A stretch of 64,000 nt of DNA from Nansenia antarctica (GCA_963989245.1 OZ022349.1:25125651-25189650); one strand, 5' to 3'. Shown: positions 20,936-32,249, numbered from the stretch's first letter. Program-made: numbers and translations. The notes: generated by a model not told the origin, from the sequence alone.

Positions 20936-22108
20936 CAGATTCTGAAATCAAGCTGTACAGCAGCAAGCATGAGGAACGAGGGAAAGTGTCATCCATTAGA
21001 ATTCGCAAAGCGTTACCCAAACCGCTCTACAACCTCACACCGATGGGTCTGCCTAAGGCAATCAGGCTGAAGAAGAAGGAATTCAGTTTGGAGGAGATTT
21101 ACACCAATAAAAACTTCACCAAGCCTTTGGAATCGCGTCTGGAGATCCTGGAGTCAACTCGCTGGTCCCAACCTTGTTGTCAGGAGCAAGTGGCATACTG
21201 CCGAAAGAAATGTCGCTGTGGGAGACATTGGGCCCTATTATGCACTTCATAAGTCTTAAGCAATAAGACGAGGCGGTAGATCTAAACTTAAGACGTGGAG
21301 GCGTGGTCAAGGCCACTTTGCTATTATGCGTGCGGTAGTGGGCGCCTAAAACCCAGCGCTAAGCAAAGAAATTAGTCATGGGTGTGTTTTGGGTTTGTGT
21401 TTGTGTTTTGATTGTTCTTCTCAATCAACCCAATCAGCGTGCCAGGTGCCATTCCCTTTAAGAACCGGCTGCGTTGAGTCATTAGCGCTATGCTATTATG
21501 GAAGTCCTAAGAAGGAGGTCACCGCGCTTCTCTGCCTCTCCCTTCTGAAATAAAGCATTTATACTGTGACCGTAATTGACGTCTTGCCGTGTGCCCACAT
21601 GCATGCGCAAACCGCGGAGGCGCGCTCGTGTTTCAAAACGTGCATGAAGTCTAAACTTAAGAACTTTTCAAACCACTTCTTAGCGCTAGGAGCAAAGTCA
21701 GATCGCATAATAGCAGGGGCGCCTAACGCACTTCATTAACATATGAACACTCCCACAATGAGTAATATATGCACGGGAGTATTACGTCTTATGTGTGGGC
21801 GCCTATCGACACCGGCATAATAGCAGTAGCGCGTATGAAGCGCATAATAAGGGTGGCGGTAGGTCTTAACCTGGCGGTGCGTCTTAATTAAGACTTAAGA
21901 CGGCAAGTTAAGAAGTGCATAATAGGGCCCATTGTCTGGTTAAGTGACCAGAACGCTACTAACCCCTCAGGAAGCCAGGGCCCTGCAGCTAGAGCCTGAC
22001 GATTGTGGGCAAAGGCTAGAGCAGGCTCTGCGACTACGACCTGTTGGGGCCAATCGAGCAGGGAGGGCTGCCTACACCATTCCCCGCACCCACGTTAGAG
22101 ACACATAG
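20936..22108 (+). pseudogene. Tantalus-domain (PRR14/PRR14L-like) gene remnant, split by a MITE
   Basis: 20936-21150 encodes a basic stretch ending KEFSLEEIYTNKNF, very like the Tantalus motif of PRR14-family proteins. The frame then shifts. After the MITE (21230-21930), 21971-22108 is open for 46 codons to a stop (starts EARALQLEPDD), preceded by CTACTAACCCCTCAG, which looks like a branch point and 3' splice site. A polyadenylation signal GAATAAA follows at 22199. I infer a decayed or partial copy of a host gene 3' end. The gene name is only a family guess. Confidence 0.4.
21230..21930. mobile_element. Harbinger-like MITE
   Basis: The ends GGGCCCTATTATGCACTTC (21230) and GAAGTGCATAATAGGGCCC (to 21930) form a long inverted repeat. 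The flanks share ATT (21227-21229, 21931-21933). The interior has many TTAAGAC/GTCTTAA motifs in both orientations. There is no transposase ORF. A 3-bp duplication suggests PIF/Harbinger, although ATT is not the classic TWA. Confidence 0.7.
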
Positions 22109-22204
22109 CCTGCATTCCGCACACATAGTTTAGATACACACCCCACAACCATCCCACTAAACGCACCACACACTTCGCCCATTCCCCTCCCCAGTTTTTG
22201 AATA

Positions 22205-22811
22205 AACGCGCCCACGGGCTCCTTGCATACGCTGTCTCAGAGTCACCTCCTTGGGTCCAGTGCCAGCCAGCCTAACAGTTAACAGTATGAAACAGGTGTA
22301 GTGCTACAATAATAATGAATAATAATAATCCTCGCAACATGTATGAATAATTTCCTTTAGGGAAAAAAAATATGTCATTTTCCATATAGCCTACCTAGAT
22401 AATTCTCCTTTTTCCTCCAAGCAAATGCATCCATTTAGCATTTAGCACCACTGGTCTGAAATTATTGCTGTCTGGACTCCCCTCTTCATAATATGAATAT
22501 GATATAGCATGAATAGTGTTCATATGGCTGGTTAGTGTTTATTGTAAATACATACAAAATAAACGTTCATAGCAGTGTGATCTCTACTTTTAAGTATCTG
22601 TATTTATTCCAGTCTATCTAGTTTATCTTATCTTATTCATAGAGCCCACAAGCAGTTGGCTAACTTAAAAACTAAACTACCGGCTTTACAGTTGTTATGC
22701 ACTATAGGCTAGCTAGCTAACTATCTAGCTAACGTTAGCTGCTCATCCAACATTGAAAATCATACGTAGCTAGCTGGCGTTAGCATTGTGATGTGTAGCA
22801 TTATATCTTAC
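22205..22811. other. No gene seen
   Basis: AT-rich intergenic sequence after the polyadenylation signal at 22199. It contains GCTAGCTAACTATCTAGCTAACGTTAGCT-type low-complexity motifs near 22705-22740. No coding frame was recognised. Confidence 0.4.
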
Positions 22812-22944
22812 CTGATAATCCAAGTGTGGACCTGATCTCACCCCATGCTCGGTCCTTCACCTGGGCATCATGGTACAATCGATCATTTGTCGCATATAAA
22901 AAATAATATTTTTCGACCTCAAGGATCAGCCGTTTGTCGTCCAT
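22812..22944 (-). CDS. MADF (Myb/SANT-like) domain first exon
   Basis: ATG at 22944, open for 44 codons, ending at a good donor (CAG|GTAAGATA, 22811 downwards). The peptide starts MDDKRLILEVEKYYFLY and continues with DRAWGEI, the first half of a MADF DNA-binding domain as found in PIF/Harbinger accessory proteins and in derived host genes. No second exon was found downstream on this strand, so the gene may be truncated or its next exon unrecognised. Confidence 0.55.
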
Positions 22945-23492
22945 TCCTGCAACAAGCTTTCAAGCACCTGTGGTGATTGACAGCTGACTCGCGTGAATAG
23001 CAATTAGTAGTAGTAGTTGGCTACACGAATGTTCAATCTGGTATTATCTCTATTAACCGCTGTGGTGATTTAACAGCTGATAAAAAAATACCAAAATAAT
23101 ATAATAATATCAAGTAGACTACAAACAGAGCAAAATAATAAAACAACACCAGAAAACAACCAATAGGCTATACAATTATAACCAACAACTACAATTGTAA
23201 ATTGAAGAATTTTTACTTTTGACGCAGCCATCGGACGCAACGCAACACTGATGCAACGCAGCGCTGACACAACGCAGCAAGTGGAGCACCTTTCATTGAT
23301 TACAATGCATTTGATCCCAATTCCGGACGTAACGCACATTTGACATTTGAGCTCGATGGCCATGGTGGAGCTTGGCCGTAAGCTAGCTATCTAACATGGG
23401 TCGATTGTGATTGCGCTAACTTAGCTAGCGTAGAGCTACTGTTGTTTAACCCTACAAGCTTTTTTTAAACTTATTTTACCTATTTTACTTTT
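22945..23492. other. Divergent intergenic region
   Basis: Lies between the minus-strand MADF exon and a plus-strand candidate exon. Two related phrases, CACCTGTGGTGATTGACAGCTG (inverted relative to the second) and CTGTGGTGATTTAACAGCTG, occur at 22966 and 23059. ACGCAACGCAGC repeats lie at 23222-23280. It may be a bidirectional promoter or the body of a non-autonomous transposon. Confidence 0.35.
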
Positions 23493-23769
23493 ATGCTTAT
23501 GTTAGCTAATGATATGTCAATTTCAGAAAACTTGCAATCTATAATGCGAGAGGCTACATTTAATTTCTTCCATGGAGAGAATTCTGAAGTAGAAAATGCT
23601 GTTAGAAATCTTCTCAGCTGCCTTAGACAAAGCTGCCCACAACCTAGCAGCAGTAGTTCCCCCACAGTGCGCCAGCCCGTGGGCACACTAGCTGGGGCAA
23701 GTGGTTCCCTTGGGGTTGGCCAGCCTGTTTGGAGACCTAACAAAGTGCAGCAAGAAATGCAACGGTTGG
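23493..23769 (+). CDS. Candidate first coding exon, unknown product
   Basis: Open from ATG at 23493 (a second ATG at 23514) to a strong donor (GTTG|GTAAGTGTG at 23770). The peptide has an N-terminal helical part, a serine run and a tail WRPNKVQQEMQRL. It resembles N-termini of fish-specific multigene families with later HECT-like exons, but I cannot assign it with confidence. Downstream exons were not identified. Confidence 0.35.
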
Positions 23770-24248
23770 TAAGTGTGTACTCAAACTCTCATACATTTTT
23801 GACTATGTACATGTTTATATTCACATCCTCTAAAAAGGTCACACTCAAAGACGCTTTACAAACTGAAAATATCGAGTAGTAAAATAAAAAGAAACAAAAA
23901 ATAAATAAAAGAAAGTATAGGGGTCTAATTAATTTTTAGATTACTAAATCTAAGTGTCTTTGTAGGACAATCTACTCTGTATACTGCAATACACATAGAT
24001 TTCAGGTGGAGAAACGGCCAAGAAGCAATGCCAGCGTGCACTCTCGATCTGCATTTTTTGTGTTTGTGATGTCCCGATCCGATACTGATATCGCTGCGAT
24101 ATTGGACTTGAATGCTGGATCGCGGATCGCTGGATCGCGGATCGCAAGATCTGCGGTCTCGATCTGGTGTGTCACTCACGTGATGACAACAGTAGTAGCC
24201 AGTGGTCACGTGCATGAGAGTTGGCTAGTAGCTACCTGTGTGTGAGTC
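23770..24248. other. hAT-like terminal fragment and intergenic sequence
   Basis: The phrase GATGTCCCGATCCGATACTGATATC (24068-24092), split here only for description, is the end motif of a common hAT family also present at 31128. GCGGATCGCTGGATCGCGGATCGC is a short local repeat at 24121-24144. No coding sequence other than the incidental frames was found. Confidence 0.4.
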
Positions 24249-25330
24249 ATGTCAGCGGTGTGGGAATACTTCAGACTTTTCAAATTAACAGTTTCGAGGG
24301 GTAGCAGCGATGTTAGTCGGTGTAACACCACTAATTTAATTAAACATTTAAAAAAAACGCCACGTGGAACAGCACCAGGCATACCTGCAAGCGTCTGCTG
24401 CAAAGAAAAAGCCCCTGCAACAGCAGACATTGCTACAATCAATACAGAGGCAAGAGAAACTCCCCCCAGACAGCAAAATTGTGAAAGCGATAACGGAGAA
24501 ATTAGTTCAGTTGATTGTGCTCGACGACCAACCACTTTCGGTGGTAGAGAATTTGGGGTTTCGGAGCTTAATTGAGCAACCCGCGCTATACTTTGCCCAG
24601 TCGCCATCATATAACCGAAAAAGCCATCCCTCAAATGCACAACGAAGTGTGTGAGTTCCTCGCCAAACTCTTGGAGAATGTCGGCGCTATTAGCTTCACA
24701 ACAGACATCTGGAGCTCAGGCGTGTGTCCAATGTCGTTGTTGAGTCTCACAGCACACTGGATAGACTCAGGTTTTACTTTGAAGAAAGCGGTGCTGCATG
24801 CCCGTGAGTTCCGTGGCTCACACACTGGGGATTCCATTAAGGCAGCCATGGAGGAGATGCTGCTCAAATGGAAGATGAACAAAAGCAGTCCATGTAGTTT
24901 TAAGAGACAATGCAAAAAATATGAAGAAGGGCATGGATCAACTTGGAGTGGCGAGTCTGGGATGCTTTGCGCACACTATGCAGCTTATCGTGCATGAGGG
25001 ACTGTTGTGTGTGCGCAGCGTGAGTGATGCACTGGCCAACGGGAGAAAAATGGTAGGCCATTTCAACACACACCACTACATGGAACTTTTGGAACTGTTT
25101 TATGTATTTTATTGAATGTTTTTCTGTTTTCTGTATTGAATGTTTTCTGCCCTAACTGAGCTGTTTGACAACAAAATTTCCCCTTTGGGGACAATAAAGG
25201 TTTTCAATCAATCAATCAATGATTGAAAGCCTCATCGCGCAGAAACGGTCACTCTCTGCGTATGTGGCTGAACATGACCACTGCCCTCAGCTGCCGACTG
25301 TCTGCATGATCAGCCATCTCCTACCTTCCT
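24249..25330 (+). pseudogene. Decayed ZBED/Ac-type hAT transposase
   Basis: Starts MSAVWEYFRLF with the end of a BED finger (CNTTNLIKHL). Several frames then carry the central region: QSIQRQEKLPPDSKI, EFLAKLLENVGAISFTTDIWSS, LRDNAKNMKKGMDQLGV and CFAHTMQLIVHEGL. At least three frameshifts separate the pieces. A LINE 3' tail interrupts it at about 25066-25221, after which the frame resumes with IESLIAQKRSLSAYVAEHD. The C-terminal dimerisation domain was not found. Confidence 0.7.
25066..25221 (+). mobile_element. 5'-truncated LINE 3' tail with (CAAT)n
   Basis: Ends CTTTGGGGACAATAAAGG followed by TTTTCAATCAATCAATCAA, the 3' end form of CR1/L2-group LINEs. It lies inside the hAT transposase remnant. 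Confidence 0.65.
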
Positions 25331-25654
25331 CCCAGGTCTCCTTCAACAGTACATCCTCTTGATAATAGCACTTTTGGATTTGGAAAAAAAACATTTTAGC
25401 CATCAGAGATAGATAGAATAAATACTGAGAGGACATGATGCTCAGGACATGATGCTTGGTCCTCATGTAAAATATCAGATTTGGGTTGTAGATTTATCAT
25501 GCATCACACGTTTTGTTTTTACAAAGTAGTTTTTTTGCAAGCTTTATAAATGAGGCCCCTGATGCCCATTAGAATACTCTGATACCCAATTCAGATTTGA
25601 TCTGAGATTTATATTTACATTTCTGACATTCAGCAGACGCTTTTTTATTTATTT

Positions 25655-26110
25655 ATTATGATCTGTAAAGGCAAGGAAGAGCTGGAGGCCATGCTGGAGT
25701 CCAAAGGCGACCAGGTGGACCTGTTCTCCCTCGCCCAGGAGGACGAAAGGTGGCACAGCTCAACAAGGCCCTGCTGGACTTTGACTCCCGGGTGGGGCCT
25801 GGCAAGCTGCACCCCAAGCACCGGCTCATCCCCGACTGTGGCCGCAGCACCAAGATGCCCATGTATCAGCTGTCACTGACCATCAAGATGCCCATGTATC
25901 AGCTGTCACTGACCATCAAGATGCCCATGTATCAGCTGTCACTGACCATCAAGATGCCCATGTATCAGCTGTCACTGACCATCAAGACGCCCGTGGTGTT
26001 TGACAAGCTACACTCAGAGGCGTGGAGCATCAGTGCCAAGCTGCACTGGTTCGTCTTTGGGCATGCGCCCCAGGACTCGCGGGAGAAGTTTGAGATCTAC
26101 TACAAGCTCT
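25655..26110 (+). pseudogene. Unidentified coding fragment with four 33-bp repeats
   Basis: GC-rich, codon-like sequence in two frames: about 30 codons (start EELEAMLESKGDQVDLF), a frameshift near 25748, then about 120 codons through STKMPMYQLSLTIK to HAPQDSREKFEIYYKLL. The 33-bp unit starting ATGCCCATGTATCAG is repeated four times exactly (25855-25986), which keeps the frame. It joins a hAT transposase at about 26112. It looks like a piece of a host protein, but I do not recognise it. Confidence 0.4.
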
Positions 26111-26111
26111 T

Positions 26112-28190
26112 GCCAAGCTGCAATCATTGTACACCTTCTCAGAGAGGACGTTTGAGAGCATTCAGTCAAGCCCTTTCTCCATCAACCTGGATAAGAGCAC
26201 ATCAAGCTCCAATAAGAAGGTGCTGTCAATCCTTGTTGGTTACTTTAATCAGGAGCTGAAGCATGTGGTCGTCGAGCACCTTGGCTCCATTGAAGTACTA
26301 AAGGGCACTGCTGAACATCTGGAAAAGGCCCTAGTGACCTTTTTCAAGGAACACACAATTCCATTTACTAACATGGTTAGCATGATGATGGACTCCTGCA
26401 ACGTCATGCGAGGGAGTAAGTCCGGGCTGGAGACCAGGATAAGGTCCAAGTACTGTCAGAACCTCCTAGATGTTGATGGAGATTCCTGCCACCACATCCA
26501 CAATGCCGGCAAAATTGGAGATATACAAGATCCACAGTGATATAGTGGAGATATACAAGGACCACAGTGTTGGTGAGCGGGCAAAGGCCAGGATACAATT
26601 TTTCCACCAGGACCCCCCCAAAAATTCTTTAAATTAATCTAATATTGTAAAGGGGGGCCTCAGCCGCCAACAATCTTATGTGATTAATCCTCTTGTATAC
26701 TGTATGTAGCCCAAAATACATATTGTATTTAATCTCTCTCTTCCAGGAATGACGCAAGTTGGGAAGGACAGGAAAGAAAGGGTGTGGAAGAAGCTCTGGT
26801 TTGAGAGTCGCAACACAGACCTCCAGCTGAGCATTTACCTCGGCGTCCTTCCCATCATGAAGGAGTATGTTACGGTGTTCCAGGTGTGTGTTTTCACACT
26901 AATGAATTAGTGAATTATCAATCTCTGATAGATAAACTAAATAGGCCTATCCTTGTATTCTCTCATCAGTTAGATTGTGATATAAACAGACCCTCAACTG
27001 CATGTCTGTGTATGGTAATAGAATTGTTGTAGCATTTTATAATAATGCCATTATTCACAGGGCAGCCAAACCCTTGTCCACAAGCTGCATGACAAGCAGC
27101 TTGAAGTTGTGAAAACCTTCATGGGGTGCTTTATCAAGGCTGAGAATCTGCATACCACCCCAAAGAATATCATGGAGTTGGATTTCAAGGACAAAATGCT
27201 GCCTCTCTGTGAGCTGTATGTCGGACAGGTGGCGGAGAAACTGAAGGCAGGAAATCCACGTAATCAGGTTAGTAAATGTATTAAAAACGGCAAATCAAAC
27301 ATGTATACATTTCTCCAGGTAAAATGATTTAATTGCAATCGTTTTAATGTTTTACAGAGGGTGCTGCAGTTTCTCGAAACAGCGAAGACTGCATACATGT
27401 CGACAGCAGCCTATATGCAGAAAAAGCTGCCACTGGACAGCAGGACCCTGCAGTCACTGTCTGCCTTGGACCCATTGGTGAGGGGACACTCAGAGACAGG
27501 CATCCTCCTGAAGTGGCTGGCAGGGATGATGAGCCACTTGGTGCCACATCCCAATTTGACGTGCCACTGGAAGTTGTCAAATTCAGCACAAATTCCACCC
27601 TTCCCCTGTACACTGATGGGGACAACATGGTTAACTGGTGGGCAAATGTCATTGACACTGGAAGTTACCCAGGCCTCAACCATGTGGTTCGAGCAGCGCT
27701 CCATTTTCCATGGACCAATGGTGGAGTCATCGTTCAGTGCCATGGGAGATATTATTGACTGCAAAAGCACCAGAATGAGCATGGACACCTTTAGGGACAA
27801 CCAATCCAGACAACCAAGTATGCCCTCAGGTCCAGAGGTCAGACAGCAATACAGATGTTCAGGAGAGAGGATGTCAAGTTCTCAAAGGTAGACAAGGTCC
27901 TATGCAGGAACATCTACACTGCAGGCTCAAAAGACAAGGCTCGCAGACAACAGGCCCTGTTGAAGACAAAAGGGAGGCAGGAAGAGTTTGGTTGCCAGCC
28001 AACAACCAGTGCTGCACAAAGCAGGAAGACTGCAGTGGAGGATGACAGGCAAGCCACAGTGAGGCACATGGCTGCTCAAAAAAGAAAAAAAAGCACTGGA
28101 AGTGCTGGTACAGGCAAAGAAGGCAAAAAAGCACAAGTGATGTGCTTGGTGGGATGGACTTCATCAGAATTGGGTTTATTTGTTCAAAAA
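26112..28190 (+). pseudogene. Multi-exon DUF4371-type hAT transposase gene, decayed
   Basis: Exon-like blocks. 26112-26510 has FESIQSSPFSINLDKSTSSSNKK and DSCNVMRGSKSGLET. 26745-26883 ends at the donor CAG|GTGTGT with YLGVLPIMKEYVTVFQ. 27061-27269 has acceptor TTCACAG and donor CAG|GTTAG. The block from 27358 runs through VEWWAN-like and SSFSAMGDI-like C-terminal motifs to a basic tail ending at 28140. AATAAA follows at 28188. Frameshifts lie near 27500-27860. The intron-exon layout suggests an autonomous hAT or a once-domesticated gene. Confidence 0.6.
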
Positions 28191-28193
28191 TAA

Positions 28194-29543
28194 ATGTTCA
28201 AAATATATTTACAGAGCATCTTCTCCTCTTTCATTTGGGAGAGTAAGTCACCAAGGATTAGCCAACAAGTTTTACAACTTCCATATAATGATGGTGGCTT
28301 AAACCTACCGAACCTTAACATTTACTTTCTGGCTGCCCAACTTACCCAGATTAGGCAGTGGTTCTCTAGCTCATCTAGCGCATGGTCAAGACTGGAATCT
28401 TATGACGTTCTTCCATATGAACTGAGATACCTGCCTTATATTGGTTTACAACAGGTTAAAAAAAATCACAAATAATCCTATTATTATTAACAGTTTACTA
28501 ATATGGAAGAACTCCCATAAACGTATGGGTCACAAGGAACACCTTTCGCCCTATACTCCTATCTGGAGAAACCCCAATTTTACATCTTGTTTTAATGATG
28601 ACACCTTCAAGTCTTGGTACGACAAGGGGATAAGGGAAATAACACATCTTTACGACAGTGGTACATTTGTTTCTTTCCTTCAGTTAAAGTCAAAATATAA
28701 TTTATCTTCCACACATTTATTTTGATTTTTTCAAATCCGCCATATGATACAGACAACTCAAGGCACTCTTGAAGAACCCAAGCCCACAAAAATAGAAGGC
28801 CTTATCAATAAGGAGGTTCAAAGTTCTAAATGTATTTCTCAAGTTTATTTATCTCTGCTTGAATGCTTGTCTACAAGTACAGATGCTACGAGGTGTAAAT
28901 GGGAAAAGGATTTAGACATGGATATAAGTAAAGAGGACTGGTCTTTCTTTTGTCTTAAAGTTCATAAATGTTCTTACAATATGAGGCACAAACTCCTTCT
29001 TTTTAAAATTTTGCATAGAACTTATTATACACCTGCAAAACTTTATAAAATGAATAATGAAATGTCCTTTTTGTGCTGGCGCTGCAAAAAACAGAAAGGG
29101 GACTTTTACCATATGTTTTGGTCATGTAATTTGTTGTTAACATTTTGGAACTTTGTAATTGACACGATCAACGAGCATTATGTTTAAATATTCACATTGC
29201 AAAATCATCTCGCTTGTGTCTTTTAGGCACAATCAATATGGATCCTTGGAATGAATTTCAAAAAATATATATTGATCTTGCTTTGATTGCTGCAAAGAAG
29301 TGTATTGCAATCCATTGGAAATCCGATTACTCTCCTACAATATCACATTGGTTAAATGAAATCTCTAGCTACATTCCATTAGATAAAATATACTATAATA
29401 TAAGACATAAGAGTCAGGACTTTGTAAAAATATGGCAACCACATATAGATTTTATGGCAAGAAGGGCAGCTTCAGGTACTATTGTTTGATGGACAGTGTT
29501 TCTTGTAGGGATAATATCATAGCGCATCCCTAATGAATGTATT

Positions 29544-29580
<37 letters not shown>

Positions 29581-29755
29581 AGGCATGTGTGTTTTGTCTT
29601 ATTATTATAATATTTTTGTTGTGTTGTCGTTGGGCGTTGCCGCACAATGGTGGGTGGGGGGGGGAGGGGGTGGATACAAGGGGGCGGGGAAACAAGAAAA
29701 AATGTGTTCAATTATATTGTAAAAATGTTAGAATCTTTGAAAAAAAAAAAAAAGA
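28194..29755 (+). mobile_element. 5'-truncated L1-type LINE
   Basis: Encodes the ORF2 C-terminus in pieces: FIWESKSPRI and GGLNLPNLNIYFLAAQL at the start, a CWRCKKQKGDFYHMFWSC zinc-like motif near 29080-29130, and a final piece to 29487. The 3' UTR has a (GT)n run (29546-29577) and a G-rich run (29648-29672), and ends in about 13 As at 29741-29754. Stops and frameshifts make it inactive. Confidence 0.75.
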
Positions 29756-29756
29756 A

Positions 29757-30116
29757 GAGGCGGCCCCAGGTCATCCAGGAGTTCCAGAGCCCCGCTCCTG
29801 ACGGCCCCACGATCATGCTGCTGTCACTCAAAGCTGGCGGGGTGGGACTCAACCTGACAGCCGCCTCCCGTGTTTTCCTCATGGATCCAGCGTGGAACCC
29901 TGCAGCAGAGGACCAGTGTGTGGATCGCTGTCACCACCTGGGCCAGAAGAGAGACGTCTTCATCACCAAGTTCATCGTGAAGGACTCTGTGGAGGAGAAC
30001 ATGGTGACGATTCAGAGGCAGAAGCAGGATCTGGTGGACAAGGCTTTCGGCTCCAAGAACCCCACCGACAAGAAGGCGTCACGCATTAATGAAATAAAAG
30101 CCCTCATGGAGCTGTA
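29757..30116 (+). pseudogene. HLTF C-terminal fragment (SNF2 helicase motifs V-VI)
   Basis: Uninterrupted frame to a TAG at 30114-30116. It contains MLLSLKAGGVGLNLT (motif V), FLMDPAWNPAAEDQC and DRCHHLGQ (motif VI), then FIVKDSVEEN and the end NEIKALMEL, all close to the C-terminus of helicase-like transcription factor. Motif VI has H where the conserved second arginine is expected. The piece begins directly after an L1 poly(A), with no intron and no 3' splice site, so a partial retrocopy or chimeric insertion is more likely than the live gene. Confidence 0.7.
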
Positions 30117-30489
30117 GACGTCCCTACGTATGGGAACCTTGTTAAGAAATTCCCATTTTGAAGTTTAGTTTTGATACTGTTTGTTGTGGAATGTTCTCTC
30201 AGCACATATGTCCATCGTTACATTCCCACTCACCACACTGCCCTTGGTTAACAAGTCTCATGATACATTTACATTTTTGGGCATTTAACAGATGCCTTTA
30301 TCCAAAGCGACTTTTCTTTTTTGGGATTGATGTGTGGTTTCATGTATGTGGGAATACATGTTTTAAGTGACAAACCAAAAAAACAAAAACAAACAAAATA
30401 TATTTACAAAATAAATACATCTTTCTTCTAATTCTAATAGATGCGTTTTCATTATTGTTACCGCTGCTTCATAGGTCTGAATAACACTG
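30117..30489. other. 3' flank of the HLTF fragment with a SINE-like remnant
   Basis: Holds a fragment of a common fish repeat (GGCATTTAACAGATGCC...CCAAAGCGACTT, 30279-30313). A related piece with CAGCAGACGCTTTT lies at 25608-25645. A-rich sequence at 30370-30415 could be an old poly(A). Nothing else was recognised. Confidence 0.45.
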
Positions 30490-31118
30490 ACAGGCTTTAT
30501 ATGTGTCCCTTGAACAGAGCTTGTATAGACAAATTATAGCATGCATCATAGGAAGGTGCCTGGGCGCAATGATAATTTCCGTCGTTTTCAGTGAAAATTA
30601 TTTTGTCACCTTTTTGGGCCAGCACCCCTGCATTCCCAAAAAAATTGATAGAAATGAGCCATTGAATTGTTGCACTCTCTCCAGCAATTCCCAGTTCCCG
30701 GTGTACCATTCTGTAAGTATTTTCTTCTTGGGGTAATAAAAAACCTAATAATGTTCTTCCATGAAAATTCTCTCCATTGTCCAGAGCTAGAGGTGGTGGA
30801 TTGTATTTTACATATGTTCAACCATTCTTCCTCAGTTAGGACTATGTTTGCTTCCTTCTCCCACTTATCCCTAACATATAAGGTGGAGTGATTCTTGGTG
30901 GACTGTATACTCTTCTGTATAATTCTTGACACCAGTTTCTTGTGGGTGTTGCCCTTATACGCATCAATACAAATGTTGACGAGACTAATTTCAGAAACCT
31001 CATTATTCTTTATATTCTTATAGAAGTAATGCCTCAGTTGTAAATACCTGTAGAAATCTTGTTTCTCTAGGTTGTGATTATCAATAAGATATTGAAAGGC
31101 CTGTATTGGATGAAATTA
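30490..31118 (-). pseudogene. L1-type ORF2 C-terminal fragment
   Basis: On the minus strand it reads FQYLIDNHNLEKQDFYRY, then WEKEANIVLTEEEW, and a variant zinc motif CWRECNNSMAHFYQFFWEC, as in fish L1 ORF2 C-termini. It is open from 30932 to 30606 with further homologous frames upstream. Neither end of the element is present. Confidence 0.65.
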
Positions 31119-31120
31119 GG

Positions 31121-31740
31121 TAGGGATGTCCCGATCCCATTTTTTCACTACCGATACCTGGGCTTCAGGTATCTGCGATACCGATATCAATCCGATATTT
31201 GTATTTATTGTTTTACTCCTGAATAATAACAAATACTTCCCCAGTATAGTCCACAACATTTGGCTATTAAAGACTGCCAGCCTTTATTCAAGCAACAAAA
31301 ACAGTACTCACTGTTACTCACTACTCAGTGACCAACTGGTTTCAAGTTAAAACAATTTAAACAGCAGCATTCAGCATTGTAGAAAAAAAACGAGTTACTG
31401 TCTGATTTCTAGTTGTAGTGCCTTCAGTTCTCTTTCATAGTATTCGTTTGGTATCTCACTATGGGAACGCCCCCTGCGTGACCTCATCAGAAACTGAATT
31501 ACACTGCGCCAGCCCATTGGCTGGCCCAGGCGACGCTTGTGTCACGAGGGACGGGACCCTCCGCCTATATAACACGTACACACGGCATCTGTCGTCCTTT
31601 GCTCGCTTCTCACTGGTGCTGACAACTACTGTGCGGGTGGCTAAACAGAGAGCTAAACAGTCGCCAGATACGAGCGACCACAACACACACACACACACAC
31701 ACACTGTATGGAAAGTTTGAGCGGCAGTGACGGCCGCGCG
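31121..31740 (+). mobile_element. hAT-like non-autonomous sequence with a TATA promoter
   Basis: Starts TAGGGATGTCCCGATCCC with ACCGATACC repeats, the end of a widespread hAT family. From about 31460 it becomes GC-rich with CCATTGGC (31515) and TATATAA (31566-31572) at promoter-like spacing, then a CA run (31685-31703). The other hAT terminus was not found; the minisatellites follow. Confidence 0.4.
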
Positions 31741-31781
31741 CTGCACTTAGTATTTATTCTTTATTATTTTGAACGTCTCGC

Positions 31782-32158
31782 TCAGCCCGTCAGTGACGGT
31801 GCAGTGTGTGTGTGTTAGCCCGTCAGTGACGGTGCAGTGTGTGTGTGTTAGCCCGTCAGTGACGGTGCAGTGTGTGTGTGTGTTAGCCCGTCAGTGACGG
31901 TGCAGTGTGTGTGTGTTAGCCCGTCAGTGACGGTGCAGTGTGTGTGTGTGTGTGTGTTAGCCCGTCAGTGACGGTGCAGTGTGTGTGTGTTAGCCCGGTG
32001 CAGTGTGTGTGTGTTAGCCCGTCAGTGGCGGTGCAGTGTGTGTGTGTGTGTGTGTGTGTTAGCCCGTCAGTGACGGTGCAGTGTGTGTGTTAGCCCGTCA
32101 GTGACGGTGCAGTGTGTGTGTTAGCCCGTCAGTGACAGTGCAGTGTGTGTGTGTTAGC
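31782..32158. repeat. Minisatellite of palindromic CCGTCAGTGACGG units
   Basis: About eleven units of 30-46 bp made of AGCCCGTCAGTGACGGTGCAG plus a variable (GT)n and TTAG. Eight units keep the perfect palindrome CCGTCA-G-TGACGG, two are variant and one has lost it. Each palindrome contains two TGACG half-sites of the CREB/ATF type. Confidence 0.85.
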
Positions 32159-32249
32159 CCTGCTGAGCCGTGCTGTACGTTAACAAACACGTTTGTACAG
32201 CTGTTCCTTTGTGTCGACCTCCCTCTGTGCCTAGAGACTCTTACACTAA

